Source of the DNA: CBFIGX01 sp965662265
GTDB taxonomy: Bacteria > Bacteroidota > Bacteroidia > Flavobacteriales > UBA7430
NCBI GenBank assembly: GCA_965662265.1
Contig: CBFIGX010000001.1
Span: 62,001 to 126,000, forward strand
DNA length: 64,000 nucleotides
Direction of reading: 5' to 3'
Made by a program: the position numbers and the translations under genes. Under the pieces are notes generated by a model. The model was not told the origin of the DNA, ran no database searches, and was given only the letters and a program-made list of their open reading frames with translations. Of the stretch, positions 1-9,367 are shown piece by piece. Position 1 is the first letter of the stretch. Each line of letters begins with the position of its first letter.

Positions 1-3000
1 CATACTTCATCTCGAGCTGAAGCATTCCACGCTGTAACTTTTAGTGGCAATTCGTACTCGTAATAATTTGAACTGTAATCTGTTCCTATCCTAACAAAAA
101 CTGTCATGTCGTCATCCATCAGTGGAGATGCTTCAGGATTTATTTCTTCGGCATGAACAAAAAGTTTAATTTTTTTGTAAGTCCTCATATCCATGGTTAC
201 ATTTTTAAATGCACCACGCGCATCTCCATCACTTAAATTACATACCTTAAAGCTAATAGACTGCTCATTTTGAGCTTGTTGAGTTGTAGAACCCTGAATT
301 GTCTCACGTTCGATACCAGGAGGCAACACATAAGGTATAGGATCACGACGTCCATTTTCTTCTAAATTAACTACAGATATGTCAAAACTTGCATCTGGAT
401 TATAATCTTCTGGACTTATCTCATTGAGGTATTTGCGCCATTCACCTCGCACCAAATCAAGAGTTGCAAAACGAAGGATTGTGGTTTCAGAAAATCCGTG
501 CATATACATACGCATAAATCTGATGGACTTAAAATCAGGAATACTTCCTACTTTTTTTGTAAACCCTGTAATAGGCACTTTAAATTGTATCCACTTTGTA
601 TCATTATTAGGGCCAGCGTTATCTATTATAGAGGTAATGAAGTTTTGTCCAACAGACTGAAGATCTTCTGGTCGGAGACTGATCTGATATTGATAAAATG
701 ATTCAATTTCACTCAAAGTGTAATCACTATTAATATCCTCTACATCTGGAAGCTGAGTATAGGAAGATTGAGATGTTGTAGACATAGGAGAATTACCATC
801 TAACCCTGTGTAATATTTGTAACGATCTAAAATACTCTTCTGTTCTGAATCGTAGTCTGAGCCATAATAATAGTGGTAATTATCAGCTGCAGGATCAAGA
901 AAGGCGTTGGTATAAGCATTGGAATTTTCTCCAAACGTGTTCGCTATCTTTTCTAAATAAGTCTGTGTTTCTCCGGAAAGTTCTGAAATAAACTCCCGTT
1001 CCATCTGGTCATCTAATCCATCTATTCCAACATCTTGATTATCACGTGCTTCCTCTCCACTATTAAAGGCTGTAACTAAAGCTTGTACGGATGGAACCCT
1101 CCCCCATGCAGTGGTATCAATATCTAGGTCACTTCCATCAATAGGCAAACCATTTTCATAACTTTTTCGAGAGTCTTTAAGAATATCTTCGGATACGTTT
1201 CCTAGGTTAATATAAAAATCTCCTCCAGCAGATTGTGGGTTTTCGATAAATGGATCCATCATCCAAAACTCTAAAAATTCAATATTGGCAGTTTCAAAGT
1301 CATTGTTATCAATTTTTCTAACCACACCAGCCCATCTCGTTTCTGGAGCGTTTAGATTACCATTTGCATCAATACCATTGGAGACACCTACTAAACCATC
1401 TACATCAAAATTATAAGGCCCACGTTCATTCGGGTAGTAGGCTAAATCAAACGTTCTAAGCCTTAAAGGTTGTCCATGTGGTATGTCTTTATCGGGAAAT
1501 ATCTCATTTATTGTAATTTCTCGAACATATGGGGCCTCTCGATCCTCATCCGTAATATGACCTGGAGAGTAAGCTGTTTCACGTTGTAAATCTGAGTTGA
1601 TAACATACCATGACATTAGAGCTCTATTGTATCCATAACTGAGGTCGTTATTTAAATTAGATTCAGGAAAAAGCTCAAGGTCTTGAGGTGTACTGGCAAG
1701 ATTCCATGCCTGTGCTGTTCGCATATCTATAGGAGACTGACTGTTTTCAAAATCATCTATGTATGCAGTTCCTGTCTCATCAACATTTATAGATTTAGGA
1801 TGCCCCGGGATGAATTGTGCAAACTCTCCTGTTAATGATATATTTGATTTCTCCTTGGTCTCTAAAAGAGGTAATTTATCTAAAATAGTTGTGATAAATT
1901 GTGACTCAGATTTATACGAAGCATTCAAGCCCCATATTGTATTTGATATAGGTTCATCGCCCATATTTATTTTAGGGGTAGTCACACTTTCTGATAGATT
2001 TAATATGGTAGCTCCAGCGATAAGCTTGTCATTAAACTTATAATCAGCATTTAAGCCTAAATAACGCTTTGTTTTCCAATTATACCCTGATTCATTTTCC
2101 AGTTTTACATCTATTTGTTGGCCAGAGCTTAATATCCCTTCATCAATAATTTTAACTCTACCAAGATTATAATCTACTGTATAATGAATATTCTCCTCTA
2201 GTGGCGTTCCACCCATGGTTACTGTTACAGACCCCTCTGGAACAGACATTGCATTAAGAGATATATCAGCTCCTGAAGACGATTTATACTGACCTTTTAA
2301 GATAAACTTATTTAGTTCTGCAACCTGGGATGCTGCTGTTTGTGTAGAATCGTAAAGAGCGTCAAATACATATTGACTAGCGAGTTCATTTGACAAACCG
2401 TTTTCGATAAATTTCCCTCGCAAAAAATCCCCAAAAGGTTCTACCGAAGGAAGATATACTCTACCATTTGAAGTCCTAACGGTTAAATTTGGAATAAAAT
2501 CAAAGCGCCCATTAGGACCAGGATCATTATTTTGATTTAAGTTATCTAAATTTAGTGTTTGAATAATTAACTTGTTACTTAACCCTTCCTCTGGTATATA
2601 TGGGAGCGGCGTACCAGATTCGTCATCTTGATAAAGAATTTGCAAATCAAAATCCTCACTGCTAACCTGATAAGCACCCAATGCATATACGTTCTTCATG
2701 AGTAAATTCCATGAGGGTAAATCAACGTCAACAGTAGTACTCTTTAATAATTTTAAAACTAACACCTCTGGCGAGGCAACCTCAGCAGACATCTCTCCAA
2801 CCTGGTAAGGAACGCCATTATAAGTATATTGAAATGCTACGGCAAGAACTTCATCAGAATTTAATGCTTGGTTCAATGAAATAAATCCAAGTTGGGCATC
2901 AAAGGTATATTCTGAACTTGTTAGTTTCTTGGCATTTTCAACTTTTTCATAATCAATAGATTGCTCAAATCCGGCACCGTTAAGCAATGATGTTACTTGA

Positions 3001-4157
3001 CTTATTTGTCGAATATTTGGATTTTGACTAACTAAATCTACGGGGTAAAGGTTGTTGTTTTTGTTATCTGGATGAAGTGTGTTTGACCCAACAGAACTTA
3101 GCGTTAGGCTTCCATTATAGACTTGATTTAAATTTTCTCCTAGATCTTGAAATGCTAAAATATTTCTAACATTTTGGGTAGAACCAGTTTTGTTAGTAAC
3201 CCAAACTTCAATATTAGTAATCTGTATACCAGAACTTACAATTGGCATATTCGCTAATGCCTGATCATAATTTTGATAAAAATATTGACCTAAGAAGTAA
3301 TGTTTATTTTCTTCATAATCATCAGCATAAATTTCGAAATTGGAAACTTGAGCACCCCCTTCCACACTGATGGTGCTGGTTTCTGATTTTTGCTCTGAAA
3401 AAACTGTCGTAAAAGTTGCTTTACCAAACTGGAATTGTGCTTTTATTCCAAAGAGACTTTGTGTTCCAGATATTAATGACCCACTAAGAGGTAAGCTTAC
3501 ATTTCCTAATTCTATTTTTTTTATAATATCATCCTCATCTCCGGAGTATTCTAGTTTGGTTTGATTTTCAAAATCAAACTGACTTTTGGTATCATAATTT
3601 GTTCTTAGGGTAAGTTTTGTACCAATTTTACCAATCACATTCATTTGAATACTTTGATCAAAATTAAAACTGGCATTGTTACGTTGATTTTCTGTAAGAC
3701 TAGGGTTTTCAGTACTATTCACACTTCCTGAAAATGTTAATTCTGCCGCACCTTGAGGCCTTATATCAACAGTATTTCCACCAAAAATTTTGCTAAAACC
3801 TTCGCCGCCTAATTTTAGTTTTGGCTTTGTTCCTGCCACCCCTTCTTCAACTAAATTAGAATATACTTTTTCCTTCCAATAATCTTGTATTTTCTTATTA
3901 AACAAATAGCTTCGATAAGCTTGTTCACTCATAAAAGTTGGGCGTTTCAAAAAGAGACTACCTACTTTTTTATTTAATATAAATTCTCCCGAAACACTAT
4001 TATAATCCAGCTGATTTTCAAAATTAGTAGGTTCTGTAAATAGCATATTTGGGTAGGGTAATGCCAAGCTATCATCCTGTGCATACAATGTGGATGTATA
4101 CACAGAAAAAATAATAAATGTGAAAATTATTTTTTTAGAAATGAACTGTAGCCTCAC
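1..4157 (-). CDS. sprA: Cell-surface protein SprA, T9SS translocon (3' end missing)
   Basis: SprA is the giant outer-membrane beta-barrel that forms the conducting channel of the type IX secretion system; it is needed for gliding and for export of proteins with T9SS C-terminal sorting domains. About 1385 N-terminal codons are present and the frame stays open to the left edge; family members run to about 2400 residues, so roughly 40% is outside. Seen: a signal peptide ending near LYAQ, the segments IFGGNTVDIRPQG and TNYDTKSQFDFEN near the N-terminus, and AYIDDFE, WAGVVRK and EFLEFWMMDPF further on, all typical of SprA. No ATG fits; I take the GTG at 4157-4155, which directly abuts the ruvA stop and gives a normal signal peptide. 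Probably translated by coupling with ruvA. Confidence 0.93.
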   Translation of the reverse strand, partial: MRLQFISKKIIFTFIIFSVYTSTLYAQDDSLALPYPNMLFTEPTNFENQLDYNSVSGEFILNKKVGSLFLKRPTFMSEQAYRSYLFNKKIQDYWKEKVYSNLVEEGVAGTKPKLKLGGEGFSKIFGGNTVDIRPQGAAELTFSGSVNSTENPSLTENQRNNASFNFDQSIQMNVIGKIGTKLTLRTNYDTKSQFDFENQTKLEYSGDEDDIIKKIELGNVSLPLSGSLISGTQSLFGIKAQFQFGKATFTTVFSEQKSETSTISVEGGAQVSNFEIYADDYEENKHYFLGQYFYQNYDQALANMPIVSSGIQITNIEVWVTNKTGSTQNVRNILAFQDLGENLNQVYNGSLTLSSVGSNTLHPDNKNNNLYPVDLVSQNPNIRQISQVTSLLNGAGFEQSIDYEKVENAKKLTSSEYTFDAQLGFISLNQALNSDEVLAVAFQYTYNGVPYQVGEMSAEVASPEVLVLKLLKSTTVDVDLPSWNLLMKNVYALGAYQVSSEDFDLQILYQDDESGTPLPYIPEEGLSNKLIIQTLNLDNLNQNNDPGPNGRFDFIPNLTVRTSNGRVYLPSVEPFGDFLRGKFIENGLSNELASQYVFDALYDSTQTAASQVAELNKFILKGQYKSSSGADISLNAMSVPEGSVTVTMGGTPLEENIHYTVDYNLGRVKIIDEGILSSGQQIDVKLENESGYNWKTKRYLGLNADYKFNDKLIAGATILNLSESVTTPKINMGDEPISNTIWGLNASYKSESQFITTILDKLPLLETKEKSNISLTGEFAQFIPGHPKSINVDETGTAYIDDFENSQSPIDMRTAQAWNLASTPQDLELFPESNLNNDLSYGYNRALMSWYVINSDLQRETAYSPGHITDEDREAPYVREITINEIFPDKDIPHGQPLRLRTFDLAYYPNERGPYNFDVDGLVGVSNGIDANGNLNAPETRWAGVVRKIDNNDFETANIEFLEFWMMDPFIENPQSAGGDFYINLGNVSEDILKDSRKSYENGLPIDGSDLDIDTTAWGRVPSVQALVTAFNSGEEARDNQDVGIDGLDDQMEREFISELSGETQTYLEKIANTFGENSNAYTNAFLDPAADNYHYYYGSDYDSEQKSILDRYKYYTGLDGNSPMSTTSQSSYTQLPDVEDINSDYTLSEIESFYQYQISLRPEDLQSVGQNFITSIIDNAGPNNDTKWIQFKVPITGFTKKVGSIPDFKSIRFMRMYMHGFSETTILRFATLDLVRGEWRKYLNEISPEDYNPDASFDISVVNLEENGRRDPIPYVLPPGIERETIQGSTTQQAQNEQSISFKVCNLSDGDARGAFKNVTMDMRTYKKIKLFVHAEEINPEASPLMDDDMTVFVRIGTDYSSNYYEYELPLKVTAWNASARDEV

Positions 4158-4739
4158 CTAAAGTTGCTTTAACGCTTGTTTTACTAATTCCTCTACTTCA
4201 CAATCTGGATTCTCAACCAATAATTTGTCTATTAGCTTATTCACTGCTTTCATTGGGAATCCAAGTACCTCTAGCGCTGATAACGCTTCTTGTCTATTTC
4301 TATTGCCTGAAATTAAGTTTATTTCTTCTTGATCAAAGGCCTTTAGCATTTTATCTTTTAAATCTAGAATAATACGTTGTGCTGTTTTTACACCAATACC
4401 TTTAACTGACTGAATTTTTGTAACATCTTCATTTACTATAGCATCACGAATTTCTTCTGATAACAATGATGACAAAATAACGCGGGCGGTAGAGGCACCA
4501 ACTCCAGATACTGAAATAAGTAGTCGGAATACCTTTCGCTCTAAATTATCATGAAAACCGTAAAGGATATGAGCGTCTTCTTTAACAACAAGATGCGTGA
4601 ATAATTTGCATGCTTCAGAATCTCCTAATTTTGAGTATGTATGAAGTGATATGTTAACCATATAGCCGATTCCATTGCAGTCCACTACTGCATAAGCAGG
4701 GTTTAACTCACATAGTTTTCCATGTAAATGTGTAATCAT
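4158..4739 (-). CDS. ruvA: Holliday junction branch migration protein RuvA
   Basis: RuvA binds four-way DNA junctions as a tetramer and loads the RuvB motor for branch migration during recombinational repair. At 193 residues it has the usual length. Seen: an OB-fold N-terminal domain starting MITHLHGKL, two helix-hairpin-helix motifs (LISVSGVGAST and IQSVKGIGVKTAQ, around residues 70-125), and the RuvB-contacting three-helix domain at the C-terminus (EALSALEVLGF). Its start overlaps the end of maeB by four bases and its stop touches the sprA start, so the three genes are very likely one transcript. The ruvA-sprA neighbourhood is common in Flavobacteriia. Confidence 0.96.
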   Translation of the reverse strand: MITHLHGKLCELNPAYAVVDCNGIGYMVNISLHTYSKLGDSEACKLFTHLVVKEDAHILYGFHDNLERKVFRLLISVSGVGASTARVILSSLLSEEIRDAIVNEDVTKIQSVKGIGVKTAQRIILDLKDKMLKAFDQEEINLISGNRNRQEALSALEVLGFPMKAVNKLIDKLLVENPDCEVEELVKQALKQL

Positions 4740-7012
4740 TTTTTCTTTTGTTTATTATGAGCATCTGCAACTGCAAGTGTAGTCATGTTTACAATATCAT
4801 TAACACTAGCTCCTAATTGAAGGATATGAATAGTCTTTTTAAGACCAACTAAAATGGGGCCTACAGTTTCAAAACCTGCTAATTCTTGCATGAGCTTGTA
4901 AGCGATATTTCCTGATTCTAAATTTGGAAAAATTAGAACATTAACCTGCTTATTTGCAAGTTCAGAAAAAGGGAATTTATCAGCTAAGGCTTCTTTGTTC
5001 ATAGCAAAATTTGCTTGCACTTCCCCATCTACAATAATATCTGGTCGTCTGTCTTTTAAGATTCGTACTGCATTCCTTACCTTTTTAGAGTTAACATCGT
5101 TAGTAGAGCCAAAATTGGAATATGATAACATCGCTACATTTGGCTTAATGCCTAGTCGTTGAACCGAATCAGCTGTTAATTCAGTAATATCTGCTAATTG
5201 TTGGGCGTCAGGACTAATATTAATAGTAGTGTCGGCAATAAAAATAGGTCCATTTTGCGTCATTATTACATACAATCCCGCAACTCTTTTGACACCATCT
5301 TCTGTTCCAACAATTTGCAAAGCAGGTCGAATAGTTTCTGGATAATTTCTGGAAAAACCAGATATCATAGCATCCGCATCTCCTTGTTCAACCATCATAG
5401 AAGCAAAATAGTTTCGCTCACGCATTTTCCTGCGAGACTCATACAATGTGTAGCCATTTCTACAACGCTTACGCCATAAAACATCAGCATAAGTGTTGAG
5501 TTTTTCTTGCATATTATCTTCTTTCGGATCGATAATTAAATCTCCTTCGAAATCAAAACTATGTTCGTCTATTAATGCTTTTATCTTATCTATTCGCCCC
5601 AAAAGAATAGGTTCTGCTATGGCTTCATCTTTTACAATTTGAGCCGCTTTTAGAACGTTATAATGATCTGCTTCTGCAAATACCACCTTTTTTGGATTTA
5701 ATTTTGCTCGAGTAGTAATATTCCTAATGAGTTTATTATCTCTACCTATCCTTTTGTTTAACGCTATCTTATATCTTTCCCAGTCAGTAATGTTTTGTTT
5801 GGCTACACCTGACTCTATAGCAGCTATTGCAACAGCAGGAGCGACAGTAGAAATTAAACGAGGATCATTCGGTTTTGGAATAATATAATCAGGACCAAAA
5901 GTAATATTAGTTTCACCATAAGCTAGATTCACTTCTTCAGGCACTAATTCTTTTGCCAAGTTTGCAATAGCTTTAACAGCGGCAATCTTCATTTCCTCAT
6001 TTATCTTTGAAGCTCTAACATCCAAAGCACCTCTAAATATGTAAGGAAATCCTAAAACGTTATTCACTTGGTTTGGATAATCAGACCTACCTGTGGCCAT
6101 AATAATATCTTTTCTCGAAGCCATAGCTTTAGGATATGATATTTCGGGGATAGGATTAGCCATAGCAAATACAATAGGATTATTTGACATGCTTTTAATC
6201 ATAGCAGGTCTAACAACATTTCCTTTGGAAAGACCTACAAAAACATCAGCATCAACCAATGCATCTTCTAGAGTGTCAAGTTTTCTGTCTGTTGCGAACT
6301 CAAGTTTATTGCCGGTTAAATTCGTTCTATTTGAACGAATAACTCCTTTGCTATCGCACATAACAATATGATCTTTTTTAGCCCCAAGTGAGATATAAAG
6401 TTTTGTACAGGAAATAGCAGCAGCACCAGCGCCGTTAACAACAATCTGTACATCTTCAATTTTCTTATTTTGGAGCTCCAATGCATTGAGAAGGGCAGCA
6501 GCTGAAATTATGGCAGTACCATGCTGATCATCATGCATTACAGGAATTTGAAGTTCGTCTTTAAGTATACGCTCTATTTCAAAACATTCAGGCGCCTTTA
6601 TATCTTCTAAATTGATTCCACCAAATGTGGGTGATATAGCCTTTACTGCTGCAACAAAACCATCAACATCTTGCACATCTACCTCAATATCAAACACATC
6701 AATATCAGCATAAATTTTGAATAGTAATCCCTTACCTTCCATCACTGGCTTAGATGCTTCTGGTCCAATATCTCCAAGTCCAAGCACGGCAGTACCATTT
6801 GAAATAACGGCAACTAAATTACCTTTTGCTGTATACTTATATACGTCTTCTTTTTTAGACGCAATTTTCAAACAAGGCTCTGCTACTCCTGGTGAATATG
6901 CCAAAGATAAGTCTCGTTGTGAATTGGTACTTTTGGTAGGTACAACTTCTATTTTTCCAGGCCTGCCTTCAGCATGAAAATCTAATGCCTCCTGTTTTCT
7001 AATCTTTACCAT
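4736..7012 (-). CDS. maeB: NADP-dependent malic enzyme with phosphotransacetylase-like domain
   Basis: Oxidatively decarboxylates malate to pyruvate, making NADPH. The 758 residues match the MaeB class, in which a malic enzyme domain (about residues 1-430) is fused to a phosphotransacetylase-like domain (about 440-758) thought to be regulatory rather than catalytic. Seen: SLAYSPGVAEPC near residue 37, the metal and substrate segment with DIGPEASKPVMEGK, MHDDQHGTA near residue 162, the NAD(P) loop VVNGAGAAA, and MANPIPEIS. It is the first gene of the maeB-ruvA-sprA unit; a TATGTTTG -7 box sits 24 bases upstream of the ATG. Confidence 0.95.
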   Translation of the reverse strand: MVKIRKQEALDFHAEGRPGKIEVVPTKSTNSQRDLSLAYSPGVAEPCLKIASKKEDVYKYTAKGNLVAVISNGTAVLGLGDIGPEASKPVMEGKGLLFKIYADIDVFDIEVDVQDVDGFVAAVKAISPTFGGINLEDIKAPECFEIERILKDELQIPVMHDDQHGTAIISAAALLNALELQNKKIEDVQIVVNGAGAAAISCTKLYISLGAKKDHIVMCDSKGVIRSNRTNLTGNKLEFATDRKLDTLEDALVDADVFVGLSKGNVVRPAMIKSMSNNPIVFAMANPIPEISYPKAMASRKDIIMATGRSDYPNQVNNVLGFPYIFRGALDVRASKINEEMKIAAVKAIANLAKELVPEEVNLAYGETNITFGPDYIIPKPNDPRLISTVAPAVAIAAIESGVAKQNITDWERYKIALNKRIGRDNKLIRNITTRAKLNPKKVVFAEADHYNVLKAAQIVKDEAIAEPILLGRIDKIKALIDEHSFDFEGDLIIDPKEDNMQEKLNTYADVLWRKRCRNGYTLYESRRKMRERNYFASMMVEQGDADAMISGFSRNYPETIRPALQIVGTEDGVKRVAGLYVIMTQNGPIFIADTTINISPDAQQLADITELTADSVQRLGIKPNVAMLSYSNFGSTNDVNSKKVRNAVRILKDRRPDIIVDGEVQANFAMNKEALADKFPFSELANKQVNVLIFPNLESGNIAYKLMQELAGFETVGPILVGLKKTIHILQLGASVNDIVNMTTLAVADAHNKQKKK

Positions 7013-7036
7013 TTATTGGTTTTGTTGTTTAACCTA

Positions 7037-7044
7037 CAAACATA
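7037..7044 (-). promoter_or_regulatory. Candidate -7 box for the maeB-ruvA-sprA operon
   Basis: TATGTTTG on the minus strand matches the Bacteroidota -7 consensus TAnnTTTG and lies 24 bases before the maeB ATG. No TTG with the usual spacing of about 20 bases is visible for a -33 element, so this is a partial match. Confidence 0.45.
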
Positions 7045-7129
7045 CAAAACCTCTGCATTTGGTGTGGAATTTTTAGCAAGAACATTTAGTCGTGCCATGG
7101 AAACATTGTTTAAAAAACTGATGATTTAA

Positions 7130-9244
7130 TTAACTAATTGAACTCCATTGTATTTTTGAATGATGTGAGCGCATAAATTCTTTGTGAATCATCCTGTTAT
7201 GATCTGCAATCAACTGTGGGTCGTCACTTAACAATTCAAGGGCAATAGTTCGGGCAGACTGAAGTATATTCATGTCTTTAGATAGGTCGGCAAGCTTAAG
7301 GTTAAGAACTCCTGACTGCCTTGTACCCATAATATCTCCTGGACCTCTTAGCTTTAGATCTACATCGGCGATTTCAAAACCATTTTGAGTCTTAACCATG
7401 GTTTTAATTCTTGTTTTAGCATCAGCACTTAACTTAATGCTAGACATAAGTACACAAAAAGATTGTGCTGCACCACGACCCACCCTTCCTCGTAACTGGT
7501 GTAACTGAGATAAACCAAAACGTTCTGCACTTTCAATTACCATAACAGATGCATTTGGCACATTAACACCCACCTCTATGACGGTTGTTGCAACCATAAT
7601 TTGTGACTTTCCAGAAACAAAACGTTGCATTTCAAATTCTTTATCTTCAGGCTTCATCTTACCATGTACTACCGACACTTGATATAAAGGCTTTGGGAAG
7701 TGCCTAGAAATACTTTCATACCCATCCATTAAGTCTTTATAATCTAGTGTTTCGCTTTCTTCAATTAGTGGGTATACGATATATACTTGACGACCCTTGT
7801 CTATTTCTTGTTTTAAGAAATGGAACACCGACAATCTGTGTTTATCAGTTTTATGAAGGGTGGTAATTGGTTTTCTACCTGGTGGTAATTCATCAATAAC
7901 CGATAAATCCAAATCTCCATAAACAGTCATAGCAAGAGTACGTGGTATAGGTGTAGCTGTCATTACTAAGATGTGGGGTGGTCGTTTATTTTTTTGCCAC
8001 ATTTTGGATCGTTGAGCAACACCAAATCGATGTTGCTCATCTATAATGGCAATACCCAAGCTCTTATATCTAACCTTGTCTTCTAATAATGCATGAGTAC
8101 CAATAAGAATATTTAACTGACCTGACTCTAAACCGCTATGGATAGTCTTTCTATGAGCTGTTTTAGTGGAACCTGTAAGAAGATCTATATGGATATCTAA
8201 ATCGGCCGCCAACGAAACAAGTTCATTATAGTGTTGGGTTGCTAATATTTCTGTTGGAGCAATTAAACAAGACTGGTAACCATTATCTACCGCCATCAAC
8301 ATGGTCATAAATGCTACTATTGTTTTTCCAGAACCCACATCTCCTTGAACTAAGCGGCTCATTTGCTTGCCAGAGGCAACATCACTTCTAATTTCCTTTA
8401 GAACTCGTTTTTGTGCCGAAGTGAGTTCAAATGGTAATGTGTGCTGGAAAAATTTATGAAAATTATCTCCTATCTTCGAAAAAGAGTATGATTTATTTGA
8501 CTTCTTTTTATGTAGTTTGAGCATTATAATTGACAGTTGAACAAAAAATAACTCCTCAAATTTAAGTCTTCGTTGTGCTTGATAAAGGTGAGCTTCAGAT
8601 TTTGGAAAGTGGATATTTAGTATCGCATCTTTTTTTGAGATTAACTTATATTTTTGCATAACATACAATGAGAGAGTTTCAGGAATTGCATCCAGCACTT
8701 GTTCAATCAAATTATGCATTAGTTTGGAAATACCTTTTGAACTAAGATGTCGCATTTTCAACTTATCGGTTGAAGGATAAACGCCACGCAGACCCTTAAC
8801 AAGACTCTTTTGATGTGCTTCTAATGTATCAATTTCTGGATGAGAAATACTAAAGTAGCCATTAAATAGACTAGGTTTTCCAAAAACTATATAAGTCTCT
8901 CTAAGTTTCAATGATTTTCTAACCCATGATATTCGCTTGAACCAAACCAATTCCATAGTAGACTCTCCATCTGAGAAAACAGCTTTTAATCGCTTCTTTT
9001 TTAACTGACCCTCTTCAGTTAAATTTATGATTTGACCAACTATTTGAATATCTGTGAGATCAGATTTCAATTCAGAAATTTTATGATATTTTGATTTGTC
9101 TATATACCTAAATGGATATAAATCTATCAAATCTCTGTATCTAAAAATAGATAATTCTTTTTGTAATAATTCAGCACGCTGAGGCCCCACTCCTTTAAGG
9201 AATTCTATAGGTGTATCTAACATGTGTTTATAAGAAGACATCAA
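7130..9244 (-). CDS. recG: ATP-dependent DNA helicase RecG
   Basis: RecG remodels stalled replication forks and branched DNA. Its 704 residues fit the family. Seen: the N-terminal wedge/OB domain (FLKGVGPQRAELLQ at the start), Walker A GDVGSGKT near residue 300, the DEAD-like box DEQHRFG, motif III MTATPIPRTLAM and motif VI QLRGRVGRG. Transcribed alone on the minus strand, divergent from the acyl-CoA ligase gene across a 123-base spacer that carries a good promoter match for recG. Confidence 0.97.
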   Translation of the reverse strand: MMSSYKHMLDTPIEFLKGVGPQRAELLQKELSIFRYRDLIDLYPFRYIDKSKYHKISELKSDLTDIQIVGQIINLTEEGQLKKKRLKAVFSDGESTMELVWFKRISWVRKSLKLRETYIVFGKPSLFNGYFSISHPEIDTLEAHQKSLVKGLRGVYPSTDKLKMRHLSSKGISKLMHNLIEQVLDAIPETLSLYVMQKYKLISKKDAILNIHFPKSEAHLYQAQRRLKFEELFFVQLSIIMLKLHKKKSNKSYSFSKIGDNFHKFFQHTLPFELTSAQKRVLKEIRSDVASGKQMSRLVQGDVGSGKTIVAFMTMLMAVDNGYQSCLIAPTEILATQHYNELVSLAADLDIHIDLLTGSTKTAHRKTIHSGLESGQLNILIGTHALLEDKVRYKSLGIAIIDEQHRFGVAQRSKMWQKNKRPPHILVMTATPIPRTLAMTVYGDLDLSVIDELPPGRKPITTLHKTDKHRLSVFHFLKQEIDKGRQVYIVYPLIEESETLDYKDLMDGYESISRHFPKPLYQVSVVHGKMKPEDKEFEMQRFVSGKSQIMVATTVIEVGVNVPNASVMVIESAERFGLSQLHQLRGRVGRGAAQSFCVLMSSIKLSADAKTRIKTMVKTQNGFEIADVDLKLRGPGDIMGTRQSGVLNLKLADLSKDMNILQSARTIALELLSDDPQLIADHNRMIHKEFMRSHHSKIQWSSIS

Positions 9245-9255
9245 GCAAAATTTAT

Positions 9256-9286
9256 CAAATGTAAGTTTTCGAATTTATTTCGACAA
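9256..9286 (-). promoter_or_regulatory. recG promoter (-33 TTG and -7 TACATTTG)
   Basis: On the minus strand a TTG (9286-9284) is followed after 20 bases by TACATTTG (9263-9256), which fits the Bacteroidota -33/-7 arrangement. The box ends 11 bases before the recG ATG, so the 5' leader would be only a few bases long. This is the best promoter match I found in the window. Confidence 0.6.
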
Positions 9287-9367
9287 TAAGTACGATAGAT
9301 AGTTTTTTTCTATGTCTTTGAGTATTTTTAGTAAATTTACTGATTCCGAACAAAATTAATAGACAAC

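Noticed and set aside
1759..2043. Plus-strand open frames inside the first 4 kb
   Set aside because: Shadows of sprA, which is continuous on the minus strand across the region with SprA motifs throughout.
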